44,969 bases of DNA, from assembly GCF_016905445.1 (NCBI RefSeq), contig NZ_JAFEXF010000041.1:1-44969 (forward strand), in the 5' to 3' direction. This stretch comes from Streptomyces sp. G44. Its GTDB lineage: Bacteria; Actinomycetota; Actinomycetes; Streptomycetales; Streptomycetaceae. Positions 26,573 through 34,894 of the stretch are shown here, piece by piece. Numbering within the stretch: the stretch's first letter is position 1; every line of letters starts with the position of its first letter. The notes under the pieces were generated by a model. It worked only from the letters and a program-made list of their open reading frames with translations, made no database searches and was not told where the DNA came from. Made by a program: the position numbers and the translations under genes.

Positions 26573-27209
26573 CCCGACAGTTCTCGCGAGCGTGACGCAG
26601 GTCTACGACCTCTTCACGCGGGACGCCGCCAGCGGCTTCGGTGCGATCGACCCGGGTGCGGTGAACCAGGTCGTGACCATCCTTCAGACGGCGCGCCGCC
26701 GCCGCGCCCGGGTCTACGTCATCGGCAACGGCGGCAGCGCGACCACCGCCAGCCACATCGCCTGTGATCTGGCCAAGGGCATCGGCCGCACCCGGCACGA
26801 GCGGCTGCGTGCCGTCGCCCTGTCCGACAGCTCCGCGCTGCTGACCGCCTGGACCAACGACAGCGGCAGCACCCACGGGTTCTCCGGCCAGCTCGACACC
26901 CTGCTCGACCCGCAGGACGTCGTGATCGCCGTCAGCGTCAGCGGCAACTCGGCGAACGTGCTGGCGGGGCTGGACACCGCGCGTGAACTCGGCGCGGCCA
27001 CCATCGGGTTGCTCGGCTCCGACGGCGGACGCGCCCTGCACCGGGTGGACGTGGCCCTGCACGTGCCGAGCTGGGATTACGGAGTGGTGGAGACCGTCCA
27101 CATCGGGCTGCTGCATGCCCTGGCCAATGCCCTGCGCGGGCGTCCGCTGTCCGCGCCGCGTCCGGTCACGACGGAGCCGGTCGACATCGCCGTGGGCCGT
27201 CCGCAGTGA
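26562..27209 (+). CDS. SIS-domain phosphosugar isomerase, GmhA-like
   Basis: The protein is 215 residues with the GmhA/DiaA layout: YVIGNGGSATTASHIACDLAKG (sugar-phosphate loop), a middle region with WTNDSG, VSVSGNSANVLAGLDTARELG (the second Ser-rich phosphate loop), GLLGSDGGRAL and VVETVHIGLLHAL. GmhA converts sedoheptulose 7-phosphate to D-glycero-D-manno-heptose 7-phosphate; related SIS proteins bind other phosphosugars. The start is uncertain: GTG at 26562 gives the usual family length, while the frame is open to 26475. Its stop overlaps the GT20 start as GTGA, so the two are coupled. A heptose- or C7-derived substrate is a reasonable guess only. Confidence 0.85.
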   Translation: MSDDPTVLASVTQVYDLFTRDAASGFGAIDPGAVNQVVTILQTARRRRARVYVIGNGGSATTASHIACDLAKGIGRTRHERLRAVALSDSSALLTAWTNDSGSTHGFSGQLDTLLDPQDVVIAVSVSGNSANVLAGLDTARELGAATIGLLGSDGGRALHRVDVALHVPSWDYGVVETVHIGLLHALANALRGRPLSAPRPVTTEPVDIAVGRPQ

Positions 27210-28714
27210 CGCGGGCGCTCGCGATAGCGTCCGATCGCGGCCCCGTCACCTTCTCCGGCACGGGGCCGCGGCTGCGGGCGGAACGCCGTACCGGAAGTGT
27301 CACCGCCGTCCTCGACACCGCCGCCCGGGGGCTGGCCCGGCCCACCGTGTGGGTCGCGCCCTCGCACACGGAAGCCGACCGGCGCGCGTCCGGTTCCGCC
27401 GAGCACGCGCGTGTGAACCGGGAGCTGGGCTACACGTACACGCCTGTCCCGGTCGCCGAGCGCGAGTACCGCGAGTACTACGACGACGTGGGCGTACGCA
27501 TGCTCTGGCTGGCCCTGCACGGTCTGTGGCCGGACATCGCCGACACCGACGCCCCACCGCCGGACCCCGCCGCCTTCACCCGCTCCTACCAGCGGGTGAA
27601 CCGGCGCGTCGCGGAACAGATCGTGCGGCAGACGCGGCCCGAGACCCCCGTACTGGTCCAGGACTACCAACTGGCGACCACCCCGGGGTTCATCCGCGCC
27701 CTGCGGCCCGGCCAGCCCGTCGGGCTCTTCCTCCACACGCCGTTCTGCACTCCCGACGAATTCGCCCGGCTGCCGCGGTCCGTCTCCGGCGCGGTTCTCG
27801 ACGGCATGCTCGCCGCTGATCTGCTCGGCTTCCAGTCCCCGCGCTGGGCGGCCGACTTCCTCGCCTGCTGCGAGCGGTGGGGCCTGCCCGTACGGCGCGG
27901 CGGCCCGCGTGCGGACATCATCGGCGCCGTGCGGAGTGTCCGGCCCGCGCAGGCGGACGGGACCACGGACGTGGCCCGCACCAGCACGATCGCCTGCTAC
28001 CCCGTGCCCGCGGACTCGGCGCTCCTCACGGCCACCGCCCGGAGCGAGGAGGTCAGGGCCTGGGAGGGCCGGCTGACGGCGGGGCCGGCGGTCCGACGCA
28101 TCGTCAAGGTCGACCGCGTGGACCCGTCCAAGAACGTCGCGCGGGGGCTGGAGGCGTTCCGGAGCGTGCTGGAACGCACCCCGGCGCTCCGGGGCCGGGT
28201 GGTCATGACGCTCTGCCTGACCCCGTCCAGAGACCACGTTCCCGAGTACCGTCCGCACGCGCGGCGCGTCCGGCATCTGGCCGAGCGGCTCAATGACCGC
28301 TTCCCCGGCTGCCTCGACGTCCATGTCGGCCACGACGTGGCCCGGTGCCTCGCGGCGCTCAGGTCCTACGACGTCCTGCTGGTCAATCCCGTCCGCGACG
28401 GGATGAACCTCGTGTCACAGGAGGGTCCGCAGCTCAACACCCGCGACGGAGCGCTGGTCCTCTCCCGTGCCGCCGGCAGCAGCGATCTGCTGGGCCGTCA
28501 GGCCCTGCTCCTTGACGACCCGCGGGATGTCGACGCGACCGCCGGGGCGCTGCGGGACGCCCTCGCCCTGCCACCCGATGAGCGCCGACGGCGTGCGGCC
28601 GGGCTGCGGGACGCGGTGACCGGCGGTGATCCGGTCCACTGGCTCGCGCGGCAGGTTCAGCAGCTGGAGCGGCTCGTCGCCGAGCCTGCGGCAGGCGTGC
28701 CGTCGCCGTGGTGA
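27206..28714 (+). CDS. GT20 glycosyltransferase (trehalose-6-phosphate synthase / VldE-like)
   Basis: This is a 502-residue GT-B enzyme of the OtsA family. Visible elements are ASDRGPV at the N-terminus, VQDYQLATTPGF, GLFLHTPFCTPDEFARLP, MLAADLLGFQSPRW, KVDRVDPSKNVARGLEAF, and NPVRDGMNLVSQEGPQLNTR with LSRAAGSSDLLG. The phosphate-binding Arg and Lys (R-x4-K) are kept. OtsA typically reads DYxKG where this has DPSKN, and RDGMNLVAKE where this has RDGMNLVSQE. DPxKN and the downstream N-x-RD pattern recall VldE, the validoxylamine synthase (compared from memory). So it may make a trehalose-like phosphate or a pseudo-disaccharide. Its last 58 bases overlap the convergent caspase-WD40 gene. Confidence 0.85.
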   Translation: MTRALAIASDRGPVTFSGTGPRLRAERRTGSVTAVLDTAARGLARPTVWVAPSHTEADRRASGSAEHARVNRELGYTYTPVPVAEREYREYYDDVGVRMLWLALHGLWPDIADTDAPPPDPAAFTRSYQRVNRRVAEQIVRQTRPETPVLVQDYQLATTPGFIRALRPGQPVGLFLHTPFCTPDEFARLPRSVSGAVLDGMLAADLLGFQSPRWAADFLACCERWGLPVRRGGPRADIIGAVRSVRPAQADGTTDVARTSTIACYPVPADSALLTATARSEEVRAWEGRLTAGPAVRRIVKVDRVDPSKNVARGLEAFRSVLERTPALRGRVVMTLCLTPSRDHVPEYRPHARRVRHLAERLNDRFPGCLDVHVGHDVARCLAALRSYDVLLVNPVRDGMNLVSQEGPQLNTRDGALVLSRAAGSSDLLGRQALLLDDPRDVDATAGALRDALALPPDERRRRAAGLRDAVTGGDPVHWLARQVQQLERLVAEPAAGVPSPW

Positions 28715-31700
28715 TCGAAGACGCAGACCTCCCGCCCCGTTCCGACGACCAGCCGGTTGTCGGGTGCCGCGGCCAGTGACCAGCCCGGCGCGGGCAGCAC
28801 GAAGCCCTCCCGCCGCTCCCGCGTGTGCAGGTCCCAGAACCGTACGATCCGGTCGTCCCCGGCTGTCACCACCACCGCCCGGTTCCGCAACCGCATATAG
28901 GCGATGGCGTTGGTGCCGGCCCCCGCGTCACTGAGGCGCACCGGCCGCGTGCGGCTCTTCAGGTCCCAGACGAACACACCCCCGTCGTCGTCGACACTCA
29001 CCACGACCGGGCGCCCGTGCAGCGTGCCGCAGTCCAGGTCGCGTACCCACCCCGTGTGACCGGTGAGGACGGCGGACGCCCGGCCGGTCTCCAGGTCCCA
29101 CAGCCGGATCGAACCGTCGAACGACCCGGACAGCGCGATCGGCCGGCCGTCCAACGACGTGCACGCCACCGTGTTGACCCCGCCGGTGTGGCCGGTGAGG
29201 ATGTCGCGTTCGCCGTGGGTGCGCAGGTCCCAGATCCGCAGGGTGCAGTCGTCGCCGGCGCTGACCGCGACGGGGTTGCCCCTGATCTGCGTACAGGCCA
29301 CCGAACTGACCCAGTCGGTGTGCCCGGTCAGCACCGCGCGCTGGCGCCGGCTCGCCAGGTCCCACACCCTGATGGTCCCGTCGCTGGCCCCGCTGACCAC
29401 CACGGTTGTCTCACCGAGCCGGGCGCAGGCCACCGCCCGGACGAAGCCGGTGTGCCCCGCGATGACCGCGTGCTGCCGACCGGACTCGATGTCCCAGGTG
29501 CGCACGGTCCGGTCGTCGCCCCCGCTGACGGCGAGGGCGTGACCGTCCGGGCTCACGGCGCTGACCGCGTTCACTCCCCCGGCGTGCCCCACCACGTCCG
29601 TCTGGACCTCGACCCGGGGGTCCCAGACGCAGATGGTGCCGTCGCTGGCGCCGGTGACGACCGCGGTACGTCCCTCGATCTCCACGCCCGCCACGGCCCG
29701 CACCCAGTGCGTGTGCCCGATCAGCACGCCCAGCTCCACTTCGCGGCGCAGGTCCCAGATGTGGGCGTGGCCGCTGTCGGTGCCGCACACCACGACGCTG
29801 CGCCCGTCGAGCGTCAGGCAGGACACCGCCCTGACCCAGCCCATGTCACCGGAGAACACGCACTTCTGCTTCAGGCGCCGCAGGTCCCACATGCGCACCG
29901 TGCGGTCGTCCCCGCCGCTGATCAGCACGGGCTCCCCGTCCAGCTCGGCGAAGGCCACCGCGTTCACCTCGCCGGAGTGCCCCCGCAGCACCTCGTGACC
30001 CACCTGGCGGCGTGCCGTCCGCTCGGACGCCGGGCCCGCGGTCCCGGGCAGATCCCACAGCCGTACGCTGCCGTCGCTTCCGCCGCTGGCGAGCTTCGGC
30101 CTGCCGTCGACCTCCGCGTACGCGAGGGCCCGTACGGCTCCCGTGTGGCCGGCCAGGAGCTGCCGTTCCTGTCCGGTGGCGAAGTCCCAGAGGCGGATGG
30201 TGCGGTCGTCGCCGCCGCTCACCAGCGTCAGACGGCCGGAGACGACCGCACCCGTCGCCACACCCACCCGGCCCACGTGCCCGCGCAGCAGCGCGCGTTC
30301 GCTCTCGTTCCGCAGGCTCCACACCCGGACCGTGCCGTCGCTGCTCGCGCTGATCGCGAGCGGCTCGCCCGCGAACCGCAGGTGGTGCACGGAGTTCACC
30401 TCCGCCATGTGGCCGCGCAGCACGCCGTGGAGGTTGCCGTTGCCCAGGTCCCACAGCCTCAGCAGGCCGTCCGTGTCGGCCGTGACCACGTAGGGCTGGG
30501 CTTCGAGCTCGAAGCAGTCGGCGCTCTTCACGCCGTGGGAGTGGTCGCCGAAGGACATTTGCAGCGCCGGGTTGACCTGCGACCCGGTGGCCCACCGCAC
30601 CCGCCAGGGCAGGCCGGCGCTCAGGTCCGCGGCGAGGTCCCGGGCCTGGTGGCTCGCGGCGTCGAAGGCGAGGATCTGCCGGCGGGTCATGGGGCCGGAC
30701 CGGCGGTGCAGCCTGAGCGAGGAGCGGTAGACGGAGCGCACCGTGCGCGCCTGCTCCGTGCTGACCCGGCGCAGGGCAGGCACCAGGGTCACCGGGTCGG
30801 CGTGGACCAGGAACTCCGGGTCGCTCAGCAGCTCGTCGAGCGTGCCGGCGATCGCCGCGTGACTGGCGACATGGCCTCGTATGTAGGGGTGGGCACCGGC
30901 CCAGGTACGGCGCACACCCGATGAGGGCACCTGGTCGAGCAGGGTGGTGGTGATCCGGCGATGGGCCTCCGTGTCCCGGCGGGAATCGCGCAGGAACTCC
31001 GCGAGCGTCTCGTGATACAGCCGAAACACCGACCGGTCGCCCACGCGCACCTCGACGATGTAGGCACCGGCGTGCCCCAGGAGCCAGTTGATGTCCTCGT
31101 CGGAGCAGCGCACGCCGGCCAGGACCGTGGCCAGCGCGGCCCACAGGTTGTCCCAGGGCAGCCCCTGTCCTTCGGCGTAGGCGAGCGGGGTGAGCAGCCG
31201 CCGCACGCGCCACTCGTTGACCCCGAAGCGGGAGAGGTAGGCGGCGAAGACGTCCTTCACCTCGCTGGGCAGCCGGCGGTGCCAGCCCACCTGCGACGTG
31301 TCCACCTGGACCTGCCGGTTGATCAGGGCGCGTGCCGTCATGTTGGCGACGAGGAAGGACTGCCCGGCCCGGACCGCGACTCCCCGTGCCACCGTCGTGG
31401 CGAGGGCGGTGTGGCCCCGGTACGGGGAGAGGCTGTCGGGGTCGTCCTCGGCCAGGAGCAGGGCGCGCACATAGTCGGCCACGTCCTCCAGCCGTGTGTA
31501 CGCCGGCTGGTCCAGGTCGATGATCTCGACGGCGGTCCCGAGTGCCTCGATCGGTCCCCGTCGGGTGCCGACCACGAGCCGGACCTGGGCCATGGTGGAC
31601 ATCGGCCGCAGCAGGGCCCGTGCGATGAGGGTCGCCTCGGCCTGGTCACCGACGGTGCCGGCCTCGTCGAGGGCGTCGAGGAGCACGGTGAACCGCAGGG

Positions 31701-32892
31701 ACCTGTCGAGCAGGAAACCGAGCAGATCGTCCGGGGTGGCGGCCACGCAGCCCGCGGCCCGGCCCAGTTCGGAGACCACGTCGTCGAGGGTGCGGTGGCG
31801 CAGGTGGAGGTGCGCGGTGACGCATCCGGTCGGCGGAACGGTCTCGGGGGGTGTGCGGGCGTCGGCCACCGGTTTGTCCGAGAGGTGGAGGAGCCGTCCG
31901 AGCAGAGCGGACTTGCCCGAGCCCGGCCCACCGGTGACGACCCGTGCGCGGCGGTCGTGGGAGGGCTGCGCCAGCCAGCGGGCCAGGGCGGTCAGGGCGG
32001 CGACCCGCCCGGTGAAGTAGGAGCCCGTCTCACCGACGTACTCCACGCCGCGTGCGCGCAGGTCGAAGTGGGTGGCTCGCTCGCGGCGCATCCTGGTGAG
32101 CGTCTCGACGTCCAATTCCCCGCCGAACAGGCCCGGTACGAAGTTCCGGTTGGGGAAGAAGGGCGGCACTCCGGCCGTGTCGACGGAGGTGCAGCTGGCG
32201 TGCTGGTGCGGATGGTGCTCGCGGAAGTGGTCGTTGATCCGCTCGGTGATCTCCGACAGGTCGATGTACTGCTGGTGGGCGCCGGCCCTCGGCGCGGCGA
32301 GTGTGCCGGCCAGCGCGCCGGTCAGCGCGCCGTCGACGGCCTGGTCCCGGGCCCGGGCGCCCGCCAGCAGCCACAGGTTTCCCGCTTCCGTCGTCCGCGC
32401 GGTCGCCAGCTGGTTCGCCACCACGGCGATGTCGGTCGTGCCCGCCCCGGCGTAACACGTGTCCAGCACGAGGAGTACGCGGGCCCTGACCGCGTCGTCG
32501 GCGAACATCAGGGCCAGGTCGTCCGTCCTGATGGCGGTCGACACCAGGCGGTTCGCGACGCTGTCCGAGCAGAGCAGGTAGTGGCGTCCGCCGCTGGCGC
32601 GTACGCCGTGGCCGGCGTAGTAGAGCACGACGATGTCGTCCGGCCGGCGCTCCGGGGCCCCGAGCCACTCCTCCAGACCGGCGACCAGTTCCTTGGCGCT
32701 CGGATTCCGGCTGCGTTCCCGAAGCGCCCGCTCATAACCAAGCGAGGCGAACAGGCTTGCGATGAGTTCTACGTCGTCATGGACTCCCGGCAGGTCCTCG
32801 ATCTCCGGCGCCGAGTAATTTCCGGTCCCCGCCGCGATCACGAATCGGCGCGGCTCCCCGCGGTCGGCTTCCGTCGGCTCACTCGACCTCAT
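28657..32892 (-). CDS. Caspase-like peptidase / STAND NTPase / WD40 multidomain protein
   Basis: This 1411-residue protein has three parts. First, a caspase (C14) domain over about residues 15-260, with catalytic His95 in YYAGHG and Cys146 in LDTCYAG. Second, a STAND-type NTPase with the P-loop GGPGSGKS at about 321-328, Walker B LLDALDEAG near 400, and a winged-helix/helical arm (FRLYHETLAEFLRD). Third, from about residue 800, thirteen clear WD40 repeats plus a partial one, enough for two seven-bladed propellers. Known relatives act as ligand-gated, self-killing or signalling proteases. No signal peptide or membrane span is seen. ATG at 32892 is preferred; the frame is open further upstream, but that extension crosses the divergent gene. 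It overlaps the GT20 gene tail to tail by 58 bases. Confidence 0.9.
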   Translation of the reverse strand: MRSSEPTEADRGEPRRFVIAAGTGNYSAPEIEDLPGVHDDVELIASLFASLGYERALRERSRNPSAKELVAGLEEWLGAPERRPDDIVVLYYAGHGVRASGGRHYLLCSDSVANRLVSTAIRTDDLALMFADDAVRARVLLVLDTCYAGAGTTDIAVVANQLATARTTEAGNLWLLAGARARDQAVDGALTGALAGTLAAPRAGAHQQYIDLSEITERINDHFREHHPHQHASCTSVDTAGVPPFFPNRNFVPGLFGGELDVETLTRMRRERATHFDLRARGVEYVGETGSYFTGRVAALTALARWLAQPSHDRRARVVTGGPGSGKSALLGRLLHLSDKPVADARTPPETVPPTGCVTAHLHLRHRTLDDVVSELGRAAGCVAATPDDLLGFLLDRSLRFTVLLDALDEAGTVGDQAEATLIARALLRPMSTMAQVRLVVGTRRGPIEALGTAVEIIDLDQPAYTRLEDVADYVRALLLAEDDPDSLSPYRGHTALATTVARGVAVRAGQSFLVANMTARALINRQVQVDTSQVGWHRRLPSEVKDVFAAYLSRFGVNEWRVRRLLTPLAYAEGQGLPWDNLWAALATVLAGVRCSDEDINWLLGHAGAYIVEVRVGDRSVFRLYHETLAEFLRDSRRDTEAHRRITTTLLDQVPSSGVRRTWAGAHPYIRGHVASHAAIAGTLDELLSDPEFLVHADPVTLVPALRRVSTEQARTVRSVYRSSLRLHRRSGPMTRRQILAFDAASHQARDLAADLSAGLPWRVRWATGSQVNPALQMSFGDHSHGVKSADCFELEAQPYVVTADTDGLLRLWDLGNGNLHGVLRGHMAEVNSVHHLRFAGEPLAISASSDGTVRVWSLRNESERALLRGHVGRVGVATGAVVSGRLTLVSGGDDRTIRLWDFATGQERQLLAGHTGAVRALAYAEVDGRPKLASGGSDGSVRLWDLPGTAGPASERTARRQVGHEVLRGHSGEVNAVAFAELDGEPVLISGGDDRTVRMWDLRRLKQKCVFSGDMGWVRAVSCLTLDGRSVVVCGTDSGHAHIWDLRREVELGVLIGHTHWVRAVAGVEIEGRTAVVTGASDGTICVWDPRVEVQTDVVGHAGGVNAVSAVSPDGHALAVSGGDDRTVRTWDIESGRQHAVIAGHTGFVRAVACARLGETTVVVSGASDGTIRVWDLASRRQRAVLTGHTDWVSSVACTQIRGNPVAVSAGDDCTLRIWDLRTHGERDILTGHTGGVNTVACTSLDGRPIALSGSFDGSIRLWDLETGRASAVLTGHTGWVRDLDCGTLHGRPVVVSVDDDGGVFVWDLKSRTRPVRLSDAGAGTNAIAYMRLRNRAVVVTAGDDRIVRFWDLHTRERREGFVLPAPGWSLAAAPDNRLVVGTGREVCVFDHHGDGTPAAGSATSRSSC
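28700..30540 (-). repeat. WD40 repeat-coding array
   Basis: About 14 units of roughly 120-135 bases, each coding a blade ending in a form of (S/D)DGT(I/V)R(V/L)WDL, followed by a VLxGHTxxV start of the next. Units 9-11 are most alike at protein level, suggesting fairly recent internal duplication. Degenerate DNA repeats of this kind are coding and explain the periodicity here. Confidence 0.85.
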
Positions 32893-33021
32893 TCGACTGT
32901 TTCCGCCCCCCGGAACCTGGTCTCCAGCCGTACGATACGCCCCGTACTTTTGAATCGGTAGCATTCCACCTGCTACGGCATGACATTGTGACCAGGGACG
33001 GCGTTGACGGGTGGGGCGGGA

Positions 33022-33870
33022 ATGGGCGATGCGGTTGAAGTGACGACACCCCTGCCGCTGACCGAGGGCCGGCTGAAGGTGGTCGTCACGGGTGCGGCCG
33101 GGCGCGTCGGCCGGGGGTTCGCGCGATGCGCGGCCGACCGCTTCGAGCTGCTCCTGCTCGACCGCCCGGGGGCCGACCTCTCGGGCCTTGCCGCCTACGG
33201 CCGTACCGGCCACTGCGACCTCGCGGACCTGTCCCGGCTGACGGACTTCTGCCGTGGCGCCGACTGCGTGCTGCACCTCGCGGCGGATTCGAGCACCGCC
33301 GCGGGGTGGGACAGCGTGCTCGCCTCGAACATCGTGGGCACCTACCACCTGTTCACCGCCTGCAAGGAAGCCCGGTGCCCGCGGGTCGTCTTCGCCTCGT
33401 CGGTGCATGCCGTCTCCGGCTACGCGCCCGGCCGCCAGATCGCGCCCGACGCGCCGGTGAACCCGGGGAACCTCTACGGGGTGTCCAAGTGCTTCGGTGA
33501 GGCATTGGGACGGTACATGGCCGAGCGCGAAGGGCTCACGGTACTGGCCGTGCGCATGGGCGCCTTCCAGACGCCCGAGGCCGCGAGGGAATCGAATTCC
33601 GAATGGATGATCGGTACCTTTGTGGCGGACCAGGATCTCCATCAACTCCTCGAACGCGCCATCAGGGTCGAGGGAATTCGCTTCGGAATCTTCCACGCGG
33701 TCAGCGACAATTGGTTCAAGCGTCTGGACATCTCCACGACCCGTGAACTGCTCGGCTACGAACCGGCTCACGACTTCATGCGGCTCTCGCCGGTTTTCAG
33801 GGATCTCTTCACCGGTCTGCCGCACGGCCGCGACCCCTCCACGACGGAGGGCGGCGGCTCCCCGGACTGA
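33022..33870 (+). CDS. SDR-family dehydrogenase, uronate dehydrogenase-like
   Basis: This is a 282-residue NAD(P)-dependent enzyme. The dinucleotide motif is VVTGAAGRVGRGFA near residue 20. LHLAADSSTAAGWDSVLASN follows, then SSVHAVSGY with the catalytic Ser. NLYGVSKCFGEALGRYMAE gives the Tyr and Lys (YxxxK). VLAVRMGAFQ, WMIGTFVADQDLHQLLERAI and GIFHAVSDN match hexuronate dehydrogenases (Udh) and relatives, which oxidise free uronic acids to lactones. ATG at 33022 was chosen; a TTG 18 bases upstream is in frame. It is divergent from the caspase-WD40 gene (129-base gap) and convergent with the next SDR gene. The substrate is uncertain. Confidence 0.82.
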   Translation: MGDAVEVTTPLPLTEGRLKVVVTGAAGRVGRGFARCAADRFELLLLDRPGADLSGLAAYGRTGHCDLADLSRLTDFCRGADCVLHLAADSSTAAGWDSVLASNIVGTYHLFTACKEARCPRVVFASSVHAVSGYAPGRQIAPDAPVNPGNLYGVSKCFGEALGRYMAEREGLTVLAVRMGAFQTPEAARESNSEWMIGTFVADQDLHQLLERAIRVEGIRFGIFHAVSDNWFKRLDISTTRELLGYEPAHDFMRLSPVFRDLFTGLPHGRDPSTTEGGGSPD

Positions 33871-33899
33871 GCGGCGGGGGGCGGTCGGCCGGTCAGGGC

Positions 33900-34766
33900 T
33901 CAACCGGTGTGCCCGTCCCGCCAGGACCGGGCGGGACGCCACCCGAGGAGTTCCTGCGCTTTCGCGGAACTCTGCAACGACTCGAAGGTGTGCAAGGCGC
34001 CCGGCGGTCGGGTGAGCAGCTTCTCCCCCTCCCCGAGGATGTCCAGCAACTCCACGGTGGGGCGGTCCGACAGGGTGTCAGGGGCCGCGATCATCAGGGC
34101 CGTCGCGCCCATGAGATCCGCCGTCAGCGCGAGACGGCAGCTCAGCGCGACGTCGTCGAGGTCCACGTAGCTCCAGAGATTCCACCGGCCGCGCTCGGGC
34201 CGGGCCCAGTAGTCGGGCAGCGCCGCGTATTCCGTCCGGTCCATGACCACCGAGAAGCGCAGTGCCACCAGGGTCATCGCATGGCGGTGGGCGAAATGGC
34301 GGGCGAGGTCCTCACCGGTCGCCTTCGACAGGGCGTAGGTGGTCTCCGGGCGGACCGGGTGGTCCTCGTCCAGCGGCAGCCGGGCGGGGCCGGTGACCCG
34401 GAAGGGCGGGCCGAGCACGGTCTCGCTGGACGCCCAGACGACACGCTTGACGCCGTGAGCCGCCGCCGCCTGGAAGACGTTGTAGGTGGAGGTCACGTTC
34501 GCCGTGTACGTGGCGCCCTCGGCCAGCTCGGGGTGGAGGGTGTGCGAGTCGGGCACGCCCGTGGCGGCGAGGTGGACCACCGCGTCCACGCCGTCCAGGG
34601 CATCGACGGCCTGCCACAGCTCGCGCAGGTCCGCGCGCCGGTAGCCGGACCCCTGGGCCCGCATCGGCGCGACGTCGACCGGAACGGCCTCGTGGCCGTG
34701 CCGGACCAGCTCCGCCCCCACGGCCCGCCCGATGCGCCCCAGCCCCCCGGTCACCGCTACTCGCAT
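33900..34766 (-). CDS. NAD-dependent epimerase/dehydratase (extended SDR)
   Basis: This is a 288-residue protein. TGGLGRIG at residues 6-13 binds the dinucleotide, and VVHLAATGVPDSHTLHP follows. WASSETVLG gives the active Ser, and TTYALSKATGEDLARHFAHR the Tyr/Lys pair. SYVDLDDVALSCRLAL is the usual cofactor-side stretch of nucleotide-sugar epimerases. The ATG at 34766 has GGGAG five bases upstream. It converges on the Udh-like gene, with 29 bases between the stops, and is divergent from the hydrolase gene. It is not similar enough to name a substrate. Confidence 0.8.
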   Translation of the reverse strand: MRVAVTGGLGRIGRAVGAELVRHGHEAVPVDVAPMRAQGSGYRRADLRELWQAVDALDGVDAVVHLAATGVPDSHTLHPELAEGATYTANVTSTYNVFQAAAAHGVKRVVWASSETVLGPPFRVTGPARLPLDEDHPVRPETTYALSKATGEDLARHFAHRHAMTLVALRFSVVMDRTEYAALPDYWARPERGRWNLWSYVDLDDVALSCRLALTADLMGATALMIAAPDTLSDRPTVELLDILGEGEKLLTRPPGALHTFESLQSSAKAQELLGWRPARSWRDGHTG

Positions 34767-34776
34767 GTCAACTCCC

Positions 34777-34839
34777 TTGTCGACAAAGGTATCTGACGCC
34801 CCACCATCCGCCCGGGGGCAGGGGCGGAGGACTATAGTC
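34777..34839. promoter_or_regulatory. Divergent promoter region with two palindromes
   Basis: TTGTCGACAA (34777-34786) and GACTATAGTC (34830-34839) are perfect palindromes. The second contains TATAGT on both strands, a good -10 in either direction, so it could serve both the SDR gene (start 34766) and the hydrolase gene (start 34895). No strong -35 is seen. Confidence 0.35.
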
Positions 34840-34894
34840 GTTCCGCCGACCACCGGGGAAGGTGGTGGCCGCGGCGGACGTCCGAAGGGATCCC

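Noticed and set aside
25324..28714. A complete ADP- or GDP-heptose pathway
   Set aside because: Only the isomerase-like member is present; no HldE, HddA, GmhB or HldD homologue is seen in the window.
28700..30540. Regular DNA repeats that could suggest a CRISPR array
   Set aside because: Units are 120-135 bases, degenerate, in frame and encode WD40 blades; there are no constant short repeats or unique spacers.
28825..30924. A 699-residue ORF on the plus strand across the WD40 array
   Set aside because: It is the complement of the WD40 repeats, repetitive in Val/His/Pro, with no family features.
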